From positions 88,648,888 to 88,712,887 of the forward strand of contig NC_083571.1 of assembly GCF_027579695.1 (NCBI RefSeq): DNA of 64,000 bases, in the 5' to 3' direction. The notes under the pieces were generated by a model. The model had not been told where the DNA came from. It saw only the letters and a program-made list of their open reading frames with translations, and ran no database searches. This DNA comes from Neoarius graeffei (lineage: Eukaryota; Chordata; Actinopteri; Siluriformes; Ariidae). Positions 32,053-43,322 of the stretch are shown here, piece after piece (positions within the stretch are counted from its first letter, which is position 1; each line of letters opens with the position of its first letter). Made by a program: the position numbers and the translations under genes.

Positions 32053-32801
32053 TAAAAACCCGTTGATTTCTCGTATTGGCTGTCGAAAAGACGGGTCTCT
32101 AGATTAGGGATGTTAACCGATGACCGTTTGACCGGTGGTTGACCGAATCAACGTCAACCGGTTAATTTTTTTTTTTTTGGTTAAAAAAAAAATCATTCGT
32201 TTTGAAGCTGCCGATTTTGGAGCGGAGAACCTGGAATTCTGTGTTGTAAACGCTTGGGCCATGCCATGCGGTGTAAGGACGACAGCTGACACATCAGAAA
32301 CACCCATTCAGTCATGTCCCGCCCCAGTTGAACACAGCTGCCACTTGGCGAAAGAAAAAGTGTAGACACAGGCTTTTTAGCTTACAAATTATTATTATTA
32401 TTTTAATTATTATTAGAAGGCACATGGAGTTTAGTCCTGCCTTGGCCAGTGCATTCTGAAAGTGTGTTTCAGTCTGTAGCCAACAATTCATGTTATTGCA
32501 GATCATATCTCTCCACACAAACTAAAGGCGCAGATGCCGACTTTTTTTCACGGCTTTTTCATGGACTGTAACGGCATTTGCTTATGTAGTAATTTTAATA
32601 CAGAATTTACTCTGATGAAATTATTCAGACACTCCAACGCCCCCCCCCCCCCCCCCCCAAAAAAAAAAAAAATCGGATCTGCACGAGCTGTGAAAAAGGC
32701 ACGCCGTTTGCATCCCTGTTTAAACTCCTAGGTTAACCAACTTTAACCGGCTAATGAGGCTCGGTGGTCGGTCAAGATTTTTTTTTTTTTTTTTTTTTTT
32801 A

Positions 32802-33894
32802 GGGTGTATTCAGACCAGGATAGTTCGATAGTTCACTTGCTTTGGTCCGAACCAAATGTTATGTTTTCATTTTGGTGCGGTTCGCTTTCACACTGTACAT
32901 TTTAGTAAGCGGACCAAAATCTGTCAACAAAGCCACGCGCCCTGAGGTCGTTCAGCTATTGGTCAGAGACGACACGCGCACAAAGCGTTAAGTTCAAAAG
33001 TAGTCATGGAGGCTTTCCGTGCTGTTATTCTTTTTAATGTCATCAAAGCTATATGCTTTTTCCAGTTTTTACTGTTTTCACAATTGTGCGATTACTATGC
33101 TGTTGTACAAGTAATTTATCAACGACGACGACAAAGGGCAAGGCGGCTACGGAGGATAGCGCTGATGAGCGCACATCATGTTGTGACAGTTCTGGCTCTT
33201 CACGCAAGACGGAGGAGGTATGTGTCAGGATAGTCGTCTTATCCATCGTAATAGATGAATTTCTTTTTTGCGTCGCTAGTACCGCCACTTTTTGAAAGAA
33301 TGTCCCTGATTTTAATGTAGGTCTGACGGAGTTTCTTCACTTTTAGCCGACATTGTTCTGGGGAGCGCGTGAACCCCTTCATTTTCTCACTGAATACAGC
33401 AAACACGTCGGCATTTTTGTGTGTTCTCTCCAAAAGCTCAGATATGTGGCCATCTGCCCAGATATCCACAAGGGTACGCGTTTCTTCCTCGGCCCACGTT
33501 TGCCCCCTACTCATTTTTTGTACTCTGTAGTCTAGCCTACCACTGGTCTGAATGACTGTTGTAAGGTTCCCTTGACAACCGACACAGTGTTTGCACTTTG
33601 CGGTGGAGTGTCAAGACTCTGTTTCCCATAATGCTCGACAAACGACGGAAGCTCCCGAGGTACAAAAAAGCAAAACTGTCGGATTAGGTCCGGTCTGCTT
33701 TCACACCTCCAAAAGGTCCGCACCAGAGTTCCTTTGGTCCGGACCGAGTCCGACCTTGCAGCTCGGTCTCGGTCCGCTTGTTTGGTCCGGACCAGAGTTC
33801 AGTGGTTTGTATTCAGACCAACCCAAAAGGTCCGGACCAAGGGAAATTTGGTTCGTTTGGTCCGGACCAAACAACGTAGGTGTGAAATACGCCA
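32802..33894 (-). mobile_element. Harbinger-type element with Myb-like gene fragment
   Basis: The left end is GGGTGTATTCAGACC and the right end GGTGTGAAATACGCCA, with TTA on both flanks (32799-32801, 33895-33897). Repeated TTTGGTCCGGACCAA words lie near the right end. The minus strand encodes a Myb/SANT-like domain. No DDE transposase remains. Confidence 0.85.
33050..33514 (-). pseudogene. Myb/SANT-like DNA-binding protein of Harbinger type
   Basis: From the ATG at 33514: MSRGQTWAEEETRTLVDIWA, then SPEQCRLKVKKLRQTYIKIR and KKKFIYYD. This is the trihelix/Myb-like domain (Trp and Leu core, KxKKLRxxY) found in the second protein of Harbinger transposons. At about 33245 the frame shifts into MDKTTILTHTSSVLREEPEL, so the gene is broken once. 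It would have bound the element's own ends with its transposase. Confidence 0.75.
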
Positions 33895-33921
33895 TTAGTT
33901 TTCGCCATCCCTACTCTAGAT

Positions 33922-34875
33922 AACACTATTGTCCCCAGGATTCATTATAGCAATGCCACTGAGTTTAGTGCAGCAGGTAATGGGATTTGGAATAACTAAA
34001 ACATGCTATAGTTACAGCTTGAAGTTCGTCACACCACTGTGAAGTGCATGGAGTTTAATTGCTCTGTCCTAATGGGATTAAATTGACCTGGGGTAATTTC
34101 CTATGTTACAGGTGCTACTGTGTGATTTGGTATTTCACTTCTGAGAAAATTACAGGCCGGAATTACCTACTGAAAGAAAGTGAATTATAAAAAGCAAGCT
34201 CCTGGTAGACTGATTAAATGAGCCATTATAATGGCAGCTACAGGTGTTAAGCGAGGTTTAATATCGTTTTAATAGCTTTGTTTTCTATAATTAATAACTA
34301 GTTCTGTCACTGCCACTTCCTTGAATATCTAATTTTAAATGCTGATCAATTTACTGCAAACGGTCTCATTGTTTTATCTGTAAACTGTGAATTGTTTACA
34401 GTAAGTATTTAGCATTTAGTTTCAGATGTTTAAAGAACTGCCCACATAAACATTGTACAAAAAGCTTTACTTGTAGAAAATATTACCTGTTGGAAATTCG
34501 CTCATCCTGTGGTCATTTGGACGCCAGAGATTCGTCACTGAAGAAATGAGTTTTAAAAAAATAAAACGGACATTCTCTGATTTAAACTAATCCACTCCAA
34601 ATAGATCTATTGCATGCATACACTAAAAAAAAAAAAAGTTTCTTACATCCGCACTGATATTCCATTATTATTCTGAATGAGAATATTCTGATTTTGATAT
34701 CAGTCGTGTAAACAGCATATTCCATTTGGATATTCCAGATTTGGCCTTATTTATTAATTTAATTTATGATTAAAGCATGTGGGATATGCTGATTATTATT
34801 CAGGTTTTAGGAGCGTTCTTTGGGGACACAGCACATTCAGAATGCGTTGGGGGTTTTACGGCAGTTTGCGATTCA
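33922..34875. other. Intron 2, nothing recognised
   Basis: AT-rich intron without supported repeats. Confidence 0.3.
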
Positions 34876-35176
34876 GACCCCGTGTCTAGAATCCCTCACT
34901 ATATAGTGAGTTCGCCATTTTGTGGTGCTGTCCAGATGTAAAGTGAGCATTATTACACCCTATATCGGGGCTTTTCAAAGTGTGGGGCGCGCCTCCCCTG
35001 GGGGGTGCCAAAGTTCTTCGGGGGGGGCGCAACGTGAGGAAACATAGACCAGAATAAGTTACTATTGCAGGCATTTGGCGAACTTCAGCTAGCCTTTACC
35101 AGAGACAAAATGGATCAATTTTTAGCACCTAAAGCTACAGTGAGTGAGGAGACAGAGTCTGGGCCAAGCAAAAAAC

Positions 35177-36196
35177 CAGACCCTCCAGGATTTCGCGATG
35201 TTGCGATTCAGCCAATCCCCGCGAATTCAGGGCGGTGTTGCAATTATATCCAATCACCGCAACCTTCCCGCAAATTTGACCAATCGTTGGCGTCGTCTTG
35301 AGGTGACGGCGACAAACTACCTTCCGCCTTACTTCCGTGTATACGTTCAAGAGAAACCGCATGTGCGCAGTGTTGCCAGATTGGGCGGTTTTAAGTGCAT
35401 TTTGGCGGATTTTGAACATATTTTGGACTGGAAAACGTCAGCAGTATCTGGCAACACTGCATGTGCGAGACGATGTTTATATAGGCTTAAATTATGTTTA
35501 CAGTGAAGGACTGTGTGCACTTTATTTTTTTACTTGATGCAAGAAATTAATGGATGCCAACATTTTTGCCAAAATGGTATTTTATTTTCCATTGTTTAGG
35601 CAGCTTCAGCATCATACTGTGAGATTCTGTTCAAATTGTTGTTTTTTTTTTTTCTATGAAGCCTGAGCCATTTATTTTATTAGTTTATAATTATTGTTTA
35701 ATTTAGTCTTCAGGAGAGACTGACTGCACACAGTACTAGTATTAATAGTGTTTTTTTTTTTTTTTTTCTTACATGAAAGCTAAGGCATTTATATTATATC
35801 TTAAGGTAACTTCATGTTGTGCTGTGAGGTTCTCTGCACTTTAACTTTGGAACCAACAGGTGCATTTGGATAAGTAAAGCCTATTTTTGTGCATTTTTGT
35901 AGTCCTGGTAATCTTTTATATTGGTAAAGTTATTTATAGGACCATTTCTCAGTGTCCTTTTTTTTTTTTTTTTTTTTTTTTTTAATCAATAGTTTTTCAG
36001 TAATAACTTAATATTTAACACATCACTCAATTTTAATCACAAAAAGAGAAAATCGCAACAATTTCTCGCAACTTTCACTTCCTCCCGCAATGTAATCGCA
36101 ACAAAAACCTAAACGCTGCAACCTTCATTGCAATTTTTTGGAAACCCCCGCAACATCAGACATTTTAGCCCGCAACAATCACAAAAAAGGCCCGCG
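35177..36196. mobile_element. TIR element nested in the Buster-type hAT
   Basis: Left end CCAGGATTTCGCG, right end CGCGGAATCCTGG. Several TTGCGATT/AATCGCAA words lie near both ends. The superfamily is not assigned and the TSD is unclear. It contains a 92-bp MITE. Confidence 0.6.
35368..35459. mobile_element. 92-bp hAT-type MITE, copy 2
   Basis: Ends CAGTGTTGCCAGAT and ATCTGGCAACACTG, with a perfect 8-bp TSD CATGTGCG at 35360-35367 and 35460-35467. Same length as, and inverted relative to, 8808-8899. Confidence 0.92.
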
Positions 36197-36415
36197 GAAT
36201 CCTGGGGGACTGGAAAAAGGAGGAAGTATGACCACGATTATTTAAAGTTTGGATTTTTATGGACTGGATCTGAAGATGCTCCACTGCCACAGTGTGTTGT
36301 CTGCCAAGGGGTGCTAGCTAACGATGCTATGAGATGTTTAAAATGTGTAAAACAAGATGTTTTAAAAAGAAAAGCACAGATGTTTAAAATGTGTAAAAGA
36401 AAATCTGTACAACAA

Positions 36416-36455
<40 letters not shown>

Positions 36456-37084
36456 ATGGAACATTAAGTATAGCAACAAAAATTGTAAGGGGGGGCGCTG
36501 TTTATTTGCTCTCTGAGGGGGGGCTGACTCTCCCACACTTTGAAAACCCCTGCCCTATATAGTGCACTCAAAATATCCCACAATGCATCATGAAAAAATA
36601 GTGTACAACCAATGGTCACTAACCAAGCAATATATCCCATCATGCGTTGCAGTCATGCTGAAGGAAATCAAATCAAAAGCCTCAAATTTGATTTGATAAA
36701 AGGCAGCGGCGAAGAAGAAAGGATTCAGGCTTCATGTAAAAGAACTGAAAGATACAGCAGACACAAAGCGCTTTATGTATTAATGTAGGAAATGCATTCA
36801 GTATAATATGTATTTATCACAAAAATGCATGCACGTATTTATCATTTTGAAAACCCACCAGCTGACTGATCTGGCATGTTTTAATTGTGCGACAGTAATG
36901 AGGTAAATACCAGCGCGACGGAGTAGTGTCCGAAAGCGTGTTTTCATTTTACCGATGAGCTCACTATATAGTAATTCCCTACGTAGGGAGTAGTGAACGA
37001 GTGAGTGGTTTCGGACACAGGGGTTGCCTCTCAGCTGTTTACAGTCAGTCCTGTGCGTTTTACGCAAACAGACTAGACAATAGT

Positions 37085-37725
37085 TTGCAAGGCTGGGGTA
37101 GAGATGCGTACAGAAGCCGAGAGAGGCCCTTCATATAATATATATATATTTTTTTTTAAATTCACCTTGTTATCCCGAGATAATGACATAATTAATTCAT
37201 GATCTCAAGAAAACGACACAACTAATTCGAGATCTCGAGAAAACAAAACCGTTATTTCGAGATCTCAAGAAAACAAAACAATTATTCCGTGATCTCAGCT
37301 GGATCACTGTATCTCCGTCGGTAGAGACGAAGCCGGGCCAGTCTTCTGCGGAGGTGCCGCGGACTAATTTTGAAATGATCCCTTATTAAAAGACTTAATG
37401 CAATCTCTCCCTGTGTCAACCCCTGATCAGAATATTGCCTTATTAGGTGATCGATTATTCCAGACATTCTAATGACCAAAGTTGCGTCTATACAGAATGA
37501 GAAATAGCCCCAAAGTCAGCATATCACAAGTCTCTTGGCGCACCTGAATGAACCATTTCTCAGCTGTTTACTCGAGATCACGGAATAATTGTTTTGTTTT
37601 CTCGAGATCTCGAATTAGTTGTGTTGTTTTCTCGAGATCCTGAATTAATTATGTCGTTATCTCGGGATAACAAGGTGAATAAAAAAAGGATTATATGAAG
37701 GGCCTCTCTCGGCTTCCGTGGACGC
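37085..37725. mobile_element. Element with long inverted repeats and an HTH gene fragment
   Basis: Left (about 37105-37300) and right (about 37565-37725) arms are inverted: GAAGCCGAGAGAGGCCCTTC, ATAATGACATAATTAATTC and repeated CTCGAGATCTCGA units. The interior minus strand encodes a helix-turn-helix protein start. No clear TSD. Confidence 0.75.
37285..37479 (-). pseudogene. Helix-turn-helix N-terminus of a transposon integrase-like protein
   Basis: From the ATG at 37479: MSGIIDHLIRQYSDQGLTQG, EIALSLLIRDHFKISPRHLR and RRLARLRLYRRR. This pattern (Y-x-Q-G-x-T-x-x-E-I ... S-x-R-x-L-x-R-x-L) is the HTH that precedes integrase-core domains in some eukaryotic DNA transposons. The downstream catalytic part is absent. 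The family name is left open. Confidence 0.55.
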
Positions 37726-38035
37726 GACTGCATGTACATGGGATATTATTCTGATAATCATTTCTATTAGCCATGTGAACAACTTTTTAGTAGGAATATT
37801 ATCTCTTTTGGAGTAAGGGTGAAAACCAGAATATTTTGTGCATTATGTAAACATAGAACCTACTTGTCGAGCCTATTTCTCTGTTGAAGAAACAAAACAA
37901 AAAAAAAAAGCACCAGTAGCCCAGATATACAGTAGAATCAGAATGTGTCCTTCTGTTTGTAGTGACTTTGTCCTTCCAGTCCCCAGTACTTCTTGGATAT
38001 GTGAAGAAATGTGGCCTGGACATGATGGTTAAGAC

Positions 38036-38878
38036 CAGGGCTTTGAACCGGTTCAAGGAACGAAAACGAAAACCGGGAACTTTTTCTATTTCACATGGAA
38101 CAGAAACGAAACCAGAAACTTTATTATTTTTTATGTTCCGGAACAGAAACGCTTATTAAAAATAATGGTAACCGGTTAATACCGGTTTTTATTTCGTTCC
38201 TCAAAGTTTCCGTAGCCTACAAATAAAGTCATTCTTCTCCTGCGCAAGTTTCTATGACCCGCTGGGGTTCACTTCCTGTGTGACGTTCGCTGACTGAATG
38301 GAGAGAGCGGGAGGGTGGACTACTATCACGTCTCCACATCTTAAATAAGAGGTAAATATTGCAGTCTATCGTTATTCGAAAACGTCAATTTCAAACACGA
38401 TATCAATATATTTGTCCACGTTAATGAGAGGCTCGCGAACATTAAATGACGTTAACCTCTGTTAGCCTATCAATGCATAGGGCCTGACTAGCCTTTGGTA
38501 ACACACTAAACGAATTATCTTTCATTTCTGGCACTTTTTCTGTTTGTGTAGATGGGAAGACATATTGAGAATCCAAATCGCCAACATTTGAAATAATAAT
38601 TGTTTTGAATTATTTCTTGTCTTATTTAATGAAGGTTGTAATAGAATTAGCCTACATTTGGCTTAAGCTGGATGAGACAGAGACATAATTTTATAGCCAT
38701 TTGTTAAACAGCTGACAGGGAACGTAATTAACCGTTCAGGGAACGAATTTATTTATTTTTTTGTTCTAACCGGTTCGGGAACGTCTATTTAATGGTGGAA
38801 CCCAAAACCGGAAATGTTAAAATTCCGTTTCTGTTCGGAACGAACCAATAGGAAAAAAAATTCTGGTTCAAAGCCCTG
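38036..38878. mobile_element. hAT-like element, CAGGGCTTTGAACCGG termini
   Basis: Ends CAGGGCTTTGAACCGGTT and GGTTCAAAGCCCTG. The TSD GTTAAGAC (38028-38035) / GTTAAAAC (38879-38886) has one mismatch. 843 bp, no transposase. Confidence 0.88.
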
Positions 38879-38886
38879 GTTAAAAC

Positions 38887-40567
38887 GCACCAAATGACCT
38901 GGATGACTGAAAACCCTTTTATTGTGAACTGGCTGTTTTAAAAAGGTGTGCGTTTCAGAGTGCTCTAACCCAACCCTCTGGCTCTTTCCCCCCTTCCCAG
39001 ACCGCTCGGTCAAAGCTAGCGTTCCCTGGTACTCTGACTGGAGAGAAACCCTCACCCAGCTCAGCTCCTCCAAATACTATACAGGTACTTGCTCCAGTCT
39101 GTGCCGGGGAGAAAAGGGGGAGTTGAATTTAGTTTTAATCACCTACTCCTCATCTCTCTTTCCCCTTTCTTTCTGTAGCAGATCTGTAGCTAACTTTTTT
39201 TTTTTTTTTTTTTTTTTTTGTCCCCCCTGCCCCGTTCTGTCTCTTGTCACTCATTAAGGTGTTGGTAACGGCCTTAGTACGTAATGGAAATGTATAGAGG
39301 CAAATGACTCATTGTGTGGACGAAACAGAAATGTGGTTATTGGTTAAATATAGTTTTAGTAACATAGTAGCTATATGGTGTCGTTATAACGGCTTTACTA
39401 GTCTCGATTGACATGCTGTCAAATTTTGGGCATTGTGAAAGAGGCATGGATTTTAGGATTATATACTCGCTCACTTCTTTACATCTGAACCCATGAGTCA
39501 TTTCACTCGCTCTCAAATCTGTCCCTGTTCTAGCCTTTTCTCTTTCTAGATGTTTTTCAGTCCTTTTGATCCTGCTGCTGTCTTCGAGCCTTTTTGTTCA
39601 TCACAGACGGAACACATCTGACTGCTCTCTCTGTGCTGGGAGGAATATAAAACTCAATTCGACTGGCTGCTTTTACAAACCAGGAAAAGCCAAAAGCAGG
39701 TGTTTTTTTTAATAGGATGTATCAGGTGGATTTTAGATATTTACAGGGAGCAGGCACGTCACGATTCGATTTACGATACTGGGTTCTTGATTTGAATTGA
39801 CCTTTTTTGAAAAAATAAGTTCAGCGTTTTCCTATTCTTGATCAACTGAAATATCCCTTTTGTTTAGGGGTTGTTTTACAATCAGGGTACGCAAGCTAAA
39901 AATCACATTTAACACTTCAATATCAAAAGGCTTGACTAAATAAACTTGGTTGTTTATTGTAGCCCTGTGATAGCTCTATTTACCATGCAAAAAAAAATTT
40001 GGTGATAACATTATTTTTGGTGAATGTATGGCAATATGTCATATTTAGCAAAATTACTCGTGTCATTTAGAAAAAGTGCTTTTTTGACCACAGGTAGCTC
40101 CAAAAGGGATGCACTTAAATCATTCTTTATACCATAAAACACATATTTGGTTCCATATCATTAGAAACATACCGTAGTTAAGTTTTAATGTTGAATGCCA
40201 GTAAGTTTTCAGACTATTTTGATCAAATTAGTATGTAATTGTGTCAAAAAAAAAAAGTCCTCTCCGAGACAGCTCATTTTTCAATATAAAATAACACATC
40301 TAAAATGATTATTTTCATCCTAAAATGTGGTCAAGATATTGGGACATAAATATTAGAGACAACTAACACAAAGCTTACAGCCTTATATTTAAAAGCACTA
40401 TGGAAGTAGTGGATTCTGAATTGTCAAAAAAAAAGTCCTCTCCGAGAATCACTTCATTTGTTTCTCCCAGCCCTGCTTAAAGCTACACTTAATCTTGTTA
40501 TAATACAAACTATTACACATGCCTATCTGTTCTTTAACTTGTTCTTCACTTAAAAACTGGTACAAGA
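38887..40567. other. Intron 2, nothing recognised
   Basis: Contains a T-run (about 39197-39219), and AAAAAAGTCCTCTCCGAGA occurs twice (about 40250 and 40430). No element ends were found. Confidence 0.3.
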
Positions 40568-41444
40568 TAGCCTAGTAAACTAGACCCACCCGCCTAGTGG
40601 CCAAAAATATTTTTGCCTAGCGAGTGGGTCTAGCCTCGCACCATATAAACAAAAACACCCCGGGCATCAAATCGTGCCCGCCAATCACAACGCAAGGTTT
40701 TTGTTTGGATTCTTTGGGCGGGCTTTTGCAGGAGTGACGACAAAGCTGCGCGACGCTGGAGAAAGCACAACAGGAAAGATGGCTACGGCTAGAGAACAGC
40801 GCGTGTTTGACTCCGCTTTGGAATCAGTTTTAGAAGAATTAGACTTGGAGTTTTCGTTGAAACATGAGCAGGAAGAGGCTCTCCGCTCATTCCTTTTCAA
40901 GAAGGACGTTTTCGCTGTTTTGCCGACCGGCTATGGCAAAAGTCTGATCTACCAGCTGGCTCTGCTCGTAGCCAAAAGGATGGGGCTAGTTTGTGCAGTA
41001 CGAAGAATTAATAAACAGCTTTGAAACATTACTTTTTGTTTATTTTCCCGTTATTTTAAATTTAAGGGAAATTATTTCACCAAACACCACTAAATAAAAA
41101 CTCTCAAACAGTTTAAGCAAACCCTTGAAAAACACTTGGAAAAAAAATGAGTGTATGTGGTACAGACTCCAAACTTGTGGTCATTATCTCCAAACTTCTT
41201 AATATCTAGAACCTGTTTATTAATTAATACGCATTTTGAAAAATTATTTATTTCAAGGCCTCCCCCACTGCTTTCTGTCGCTCTGACTACGTCACAGTCA
41301 CTGTTGCGCTGATTGGTCAGAGCGTTGGCCTATACGCACAGAGACAGTTTGAAAGACAGCGGTTTGTTCCTCCTACACCCTTCAGAAATGTCTACGGATC
41401 GAGGCCAGACTAAATATTCACGTTTAGTCTGGCTTGCCAGGCTA
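40568..41444 (+). mobile_element. TIR element carrying a RecQ-like helicase fragment
   Basis: Left end TAGCCTAGTAAACTAGAC, right end GTCTGGCTTGCCAGGCTA (imperfect inverted). A perfect 9-bp direct repeat GGTACAAGA occurs at 40559-40567 and 41445-41453. A 9-bp TSD is typical of Mutator-like or Merlin elements; the superfamily is not proven. The main content is an 82-codon frame (40779-41024). Confidence 0.82.
40779..41024 (+). pseudogene. RecQ-like DNA helicase, N-terminal fragment
   Basis: Starts MATAREQRVFDSALESVLEE and continues LKHEQEEALRSFLFKKDVFA, VLPTGYGKSLIYQLALLVAK. The Q of LKHEQ with the Walker A motif PTGYGKS and the following YQL match helicase motifs 0 and I of the RecQ family. 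Motifs Ia-VI are missing; the frame ends RRINKQL-stop, followed by A/T-rich sequence with AATAAA-like words. The upstream in-frame ATG at 40674 lacks homology. Probably a captured or residual first exon rather than a host gene. Confidence 0.75.
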
Positions 41445-41453
41445 GGTACAAGA

Positions 41454-42651
41454 ACCAGTTTGAATCAATTTGAATTTTGGACCCCTGTGACACAAACTTT
41501 GTACCCTGATTGTAAAACAGCCCTTAAATTAAAAAAAAAAAAAAAAACACAACTTTTTTTTTCTTAATAACCAACAATAATTATTGATCCACATTAGGGA
41601 AGGTTGGGGTAAAATCTAATGGCATATTAAATTCCTTTTATTAAAAATGAAAGTTAATAACATGGGCCTTTTCTTAATAAACATTTGTACTATCTCTCCT
41701 TTGGCGCTTTTTTCTTTAGCTTTCAGCAGTCTGTAAAAAGAGCGCTCTGATTTCTTGTTAAATCTTTGTACAGTCAACCACTCAACAGCTTTTTTTTTTT
41801 TTTTTTTTTTCCCCGTTGTGTGGGTGTGTTTTCACGGCATTTAGAATTGTTACTTCCATGTATAGTGAAATCACGTGCCTTCCCACTATTGTACATTATT
41901 TCCTCTGCTGCCTCAACAATGCAGTCACAGCTAGGAAAAATTATTGCACAACCTGATAATCACGATTCATTTTTATTTCGGTTCAAATAATCAAATTTGT
42001 ATCCTCGCACAATATATCGTTCTATACCTAACGGAGTGAATCAGATGTGTTCAGAATGTGATCAAATGTCCTATGTAATTGCTGACTCTTTTTAGTTGGA
42101 CCTCCAGATTATTAATTTTTTGGGGGGTGGTCACTGTTCTGTTTCTCTAATTGAATTTGCTGCAGTCAATCACATGTCCGTTATCTTGATTTATTATTCA
42201 TGTGTTTAATTTTCTCGACATTTTTATTTTGCTCCACTGGTCTCAGGTTGTTTGAATAGGCCGAACGCAAGTTTCCTTGAATGCCACTGAACGTTTTGCA
42301 TAAACTTTGCACAAAGCCATGCCAACTGATTTCAGACCTCTGAGACACAGCGGAGCTCATTTAATCAGTCTGGCAAATCCGTCTCCTCATTCCGCAGATA
42401 TGCGAGACTCTTATTTTCTATTCTTATTTTGATTTGTTTGAATGAACTCTAAAGAGAACCGGTCTGTTGCATCTACAAAGCTTGTGTCCTGTGGTTTCTT
42501 TCTCCTTCCTCAAAAAGCTGTAATGATCTTGTCTTGTTCCTCTTTCAATAATGACGTTCTCTCCTCCTCTGTCCAGCCATGCAGGAGACGGCACGTCTGC
42601 CCTGCTATGCAGATACGTTAAGGTGTGTGTGTGTGTGTTTGTCTGTTTTAG
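41454..42651. other. End of intron 2
   Basis: Nothing recognised except homopolymers (A15 near 41530, T20 near 41790) and the (GT)8 tract before exon 3. Confidence 0.35.
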
Positions 42652-42741
42652 TAACAACACCATGGTTTGAAGCATACAGGGAGAGCTTTCTACAGTCCAT
42701 GCCTGCATCAGATCACGAGTTCCTCAACCATTATGTGGCCT
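42652..42741 (+). CDS. trappc8: TRAPPC8 exon 3 (90 nt, in frame)
   Basis: Encodes TTPWFEAYRESFLQSMPASD followed by HEFLNHYVA. Both ends are phase 1, so skipping the exon would keep the frame and remove 30 residues. The acceptor is tgttttag|TAACAAC, preceded by a (GT)8 run at 42623-42638. The donor is GGCCT|gtatcc, a weaker match to consensus than the other donors here. Confidence 0.95.
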
Positions 42742-43147
42742 GTATCCTTTATTAGTCCCTCCCCCTGCAGTGCGTGTGTATGTATTTTGGCTTTGTAACA
42801 ATTTACGAATGAACAATCATAATACATGCCAAGATTGTGATATTTCAAGATTATAATGTTAAAACACTTCTATACATTCAGGTTTGTAACATACTGCACA
42901 TTATGTGAAATGTTAGCACTCAACCCCATACATGCTTGCAGACATAAATCAGGCCTAAAAGCCATAGTCTCTCACTCTTACCTCACACCTCTCTTTACTC
43001 CCATATCTACCCCATCCCACTCCCCCAATGCACATTGGCTTGTTTTTTTTCTCTCAACCCATCCTTTTGTTTTTCTGCTCTTCCTTGCTCTAGAGCCCTC
43101 TCATTCCTTGAGTTAGTGTGTGTATTCCTTCACTCCAGTGTGTGTAG

Positions 43148-43322
43148 GTATGTTGGTGGTGTCGTCTCATGATCCCGTGCCCACTGAGCAGTTTCAGAAG
43201 CTCTCTCAGGAGCAGCATAGGATCCAGCACAGTGGCGATTACACCTACCCTAAGTGGTTCATCCCCAACACCCTGAAATACTACGTCTTACTTCACGACA
43301 TCACTGATGGAGAAGAGAAGAG
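43148..43322 (+). CDS. trappc8: TRAPPC8 exon 4 (codons 148-206)
   Basis: The acceptor is tgtgtag|GTATGTTGG, completing a cysteine codon from exon 3. Encodes MLVVSSHDPVPTEQFQKLSQ, EQHRIQHSGDYTYPKWFIPN and TLKYYVLLHDITDGEEK, very close to the vertebrate family. The donor is AAGAG|gtttgg, phase 2. Intron 3 before it is only 406 bp and is the only early intron without a transposon. Confidence 0.96.

Larger units (their letters stand above)
32105..33913. mobile_element. hAT-like element, TAGGGATGTTAACC termini, copy 2
   Basis: Ends TAGGGATGTTAACCG and GTTTTCGCCATCCCTA, with a perfect 8-bp TSD CTCTAGAT at 32097-32104 and 33914-33921. Contains a Harbinger element at 32802-33894. A C-run/A-run tract lies at 32641-32672. 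Confidence 0.9.
35110..36340 (+). pseudogene. ZBED5/Buster-like transposase, N-terminal fragment, split
   Basis: MDQFLAPKA...ESGPSKKPD at 35110-35175, then after an inserted element KRRKYDHDYLKFGFLWTG, PLPQCVVCQGVLANDAMR at about 36215-36335. The CVVC pair is the first half of the BED zinc finger. The His pair and the whole catalytic region are missing, replaced by A/T-rich sequence. Not functional. Confidence 0.8.
34966..36552 (+). mobile_element. Buster-type hAT (ZBED5-like) remnant
   Basis: Ends CGGGGCTTTTCAAAGTGTGG and CACACTTTGAAAACCCCTG, with a perfect 8-bp TSD CCCTATAT at 34958-34965 and 36553-36560. It encodes the start of a BED-finger protein (35110 and 36210 onward) interrupted by another TIR element (about 35177-36196). 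Confidence 0.88.
34876..37023. repeat. MITE with CACTATATAGTGAG motif, broken by a Buster-type hAT
   Basis: Outer parts 34876-34965 and 36553-37023 belong together: GTGTCTAGAATCCCTCACTA at the left and AGTGAGTGGTTTCGGACACA at the right are imperfect inverted ends. It is related to the repeat at 3960-5265. The inserted hAT is flanked by a perfect TSD. Confidence 0.6.

Noticed and set aside
36350-36448. Poly-Phe C-terminus on the BED-finger frame
   Set aside because: Translation of a poly-T tract; the real coding similarity ends before it.
40674-40778. Upstream start for the RecQ-like frame
   Set aside because: No helicase homology before MATAREQ at 40779.
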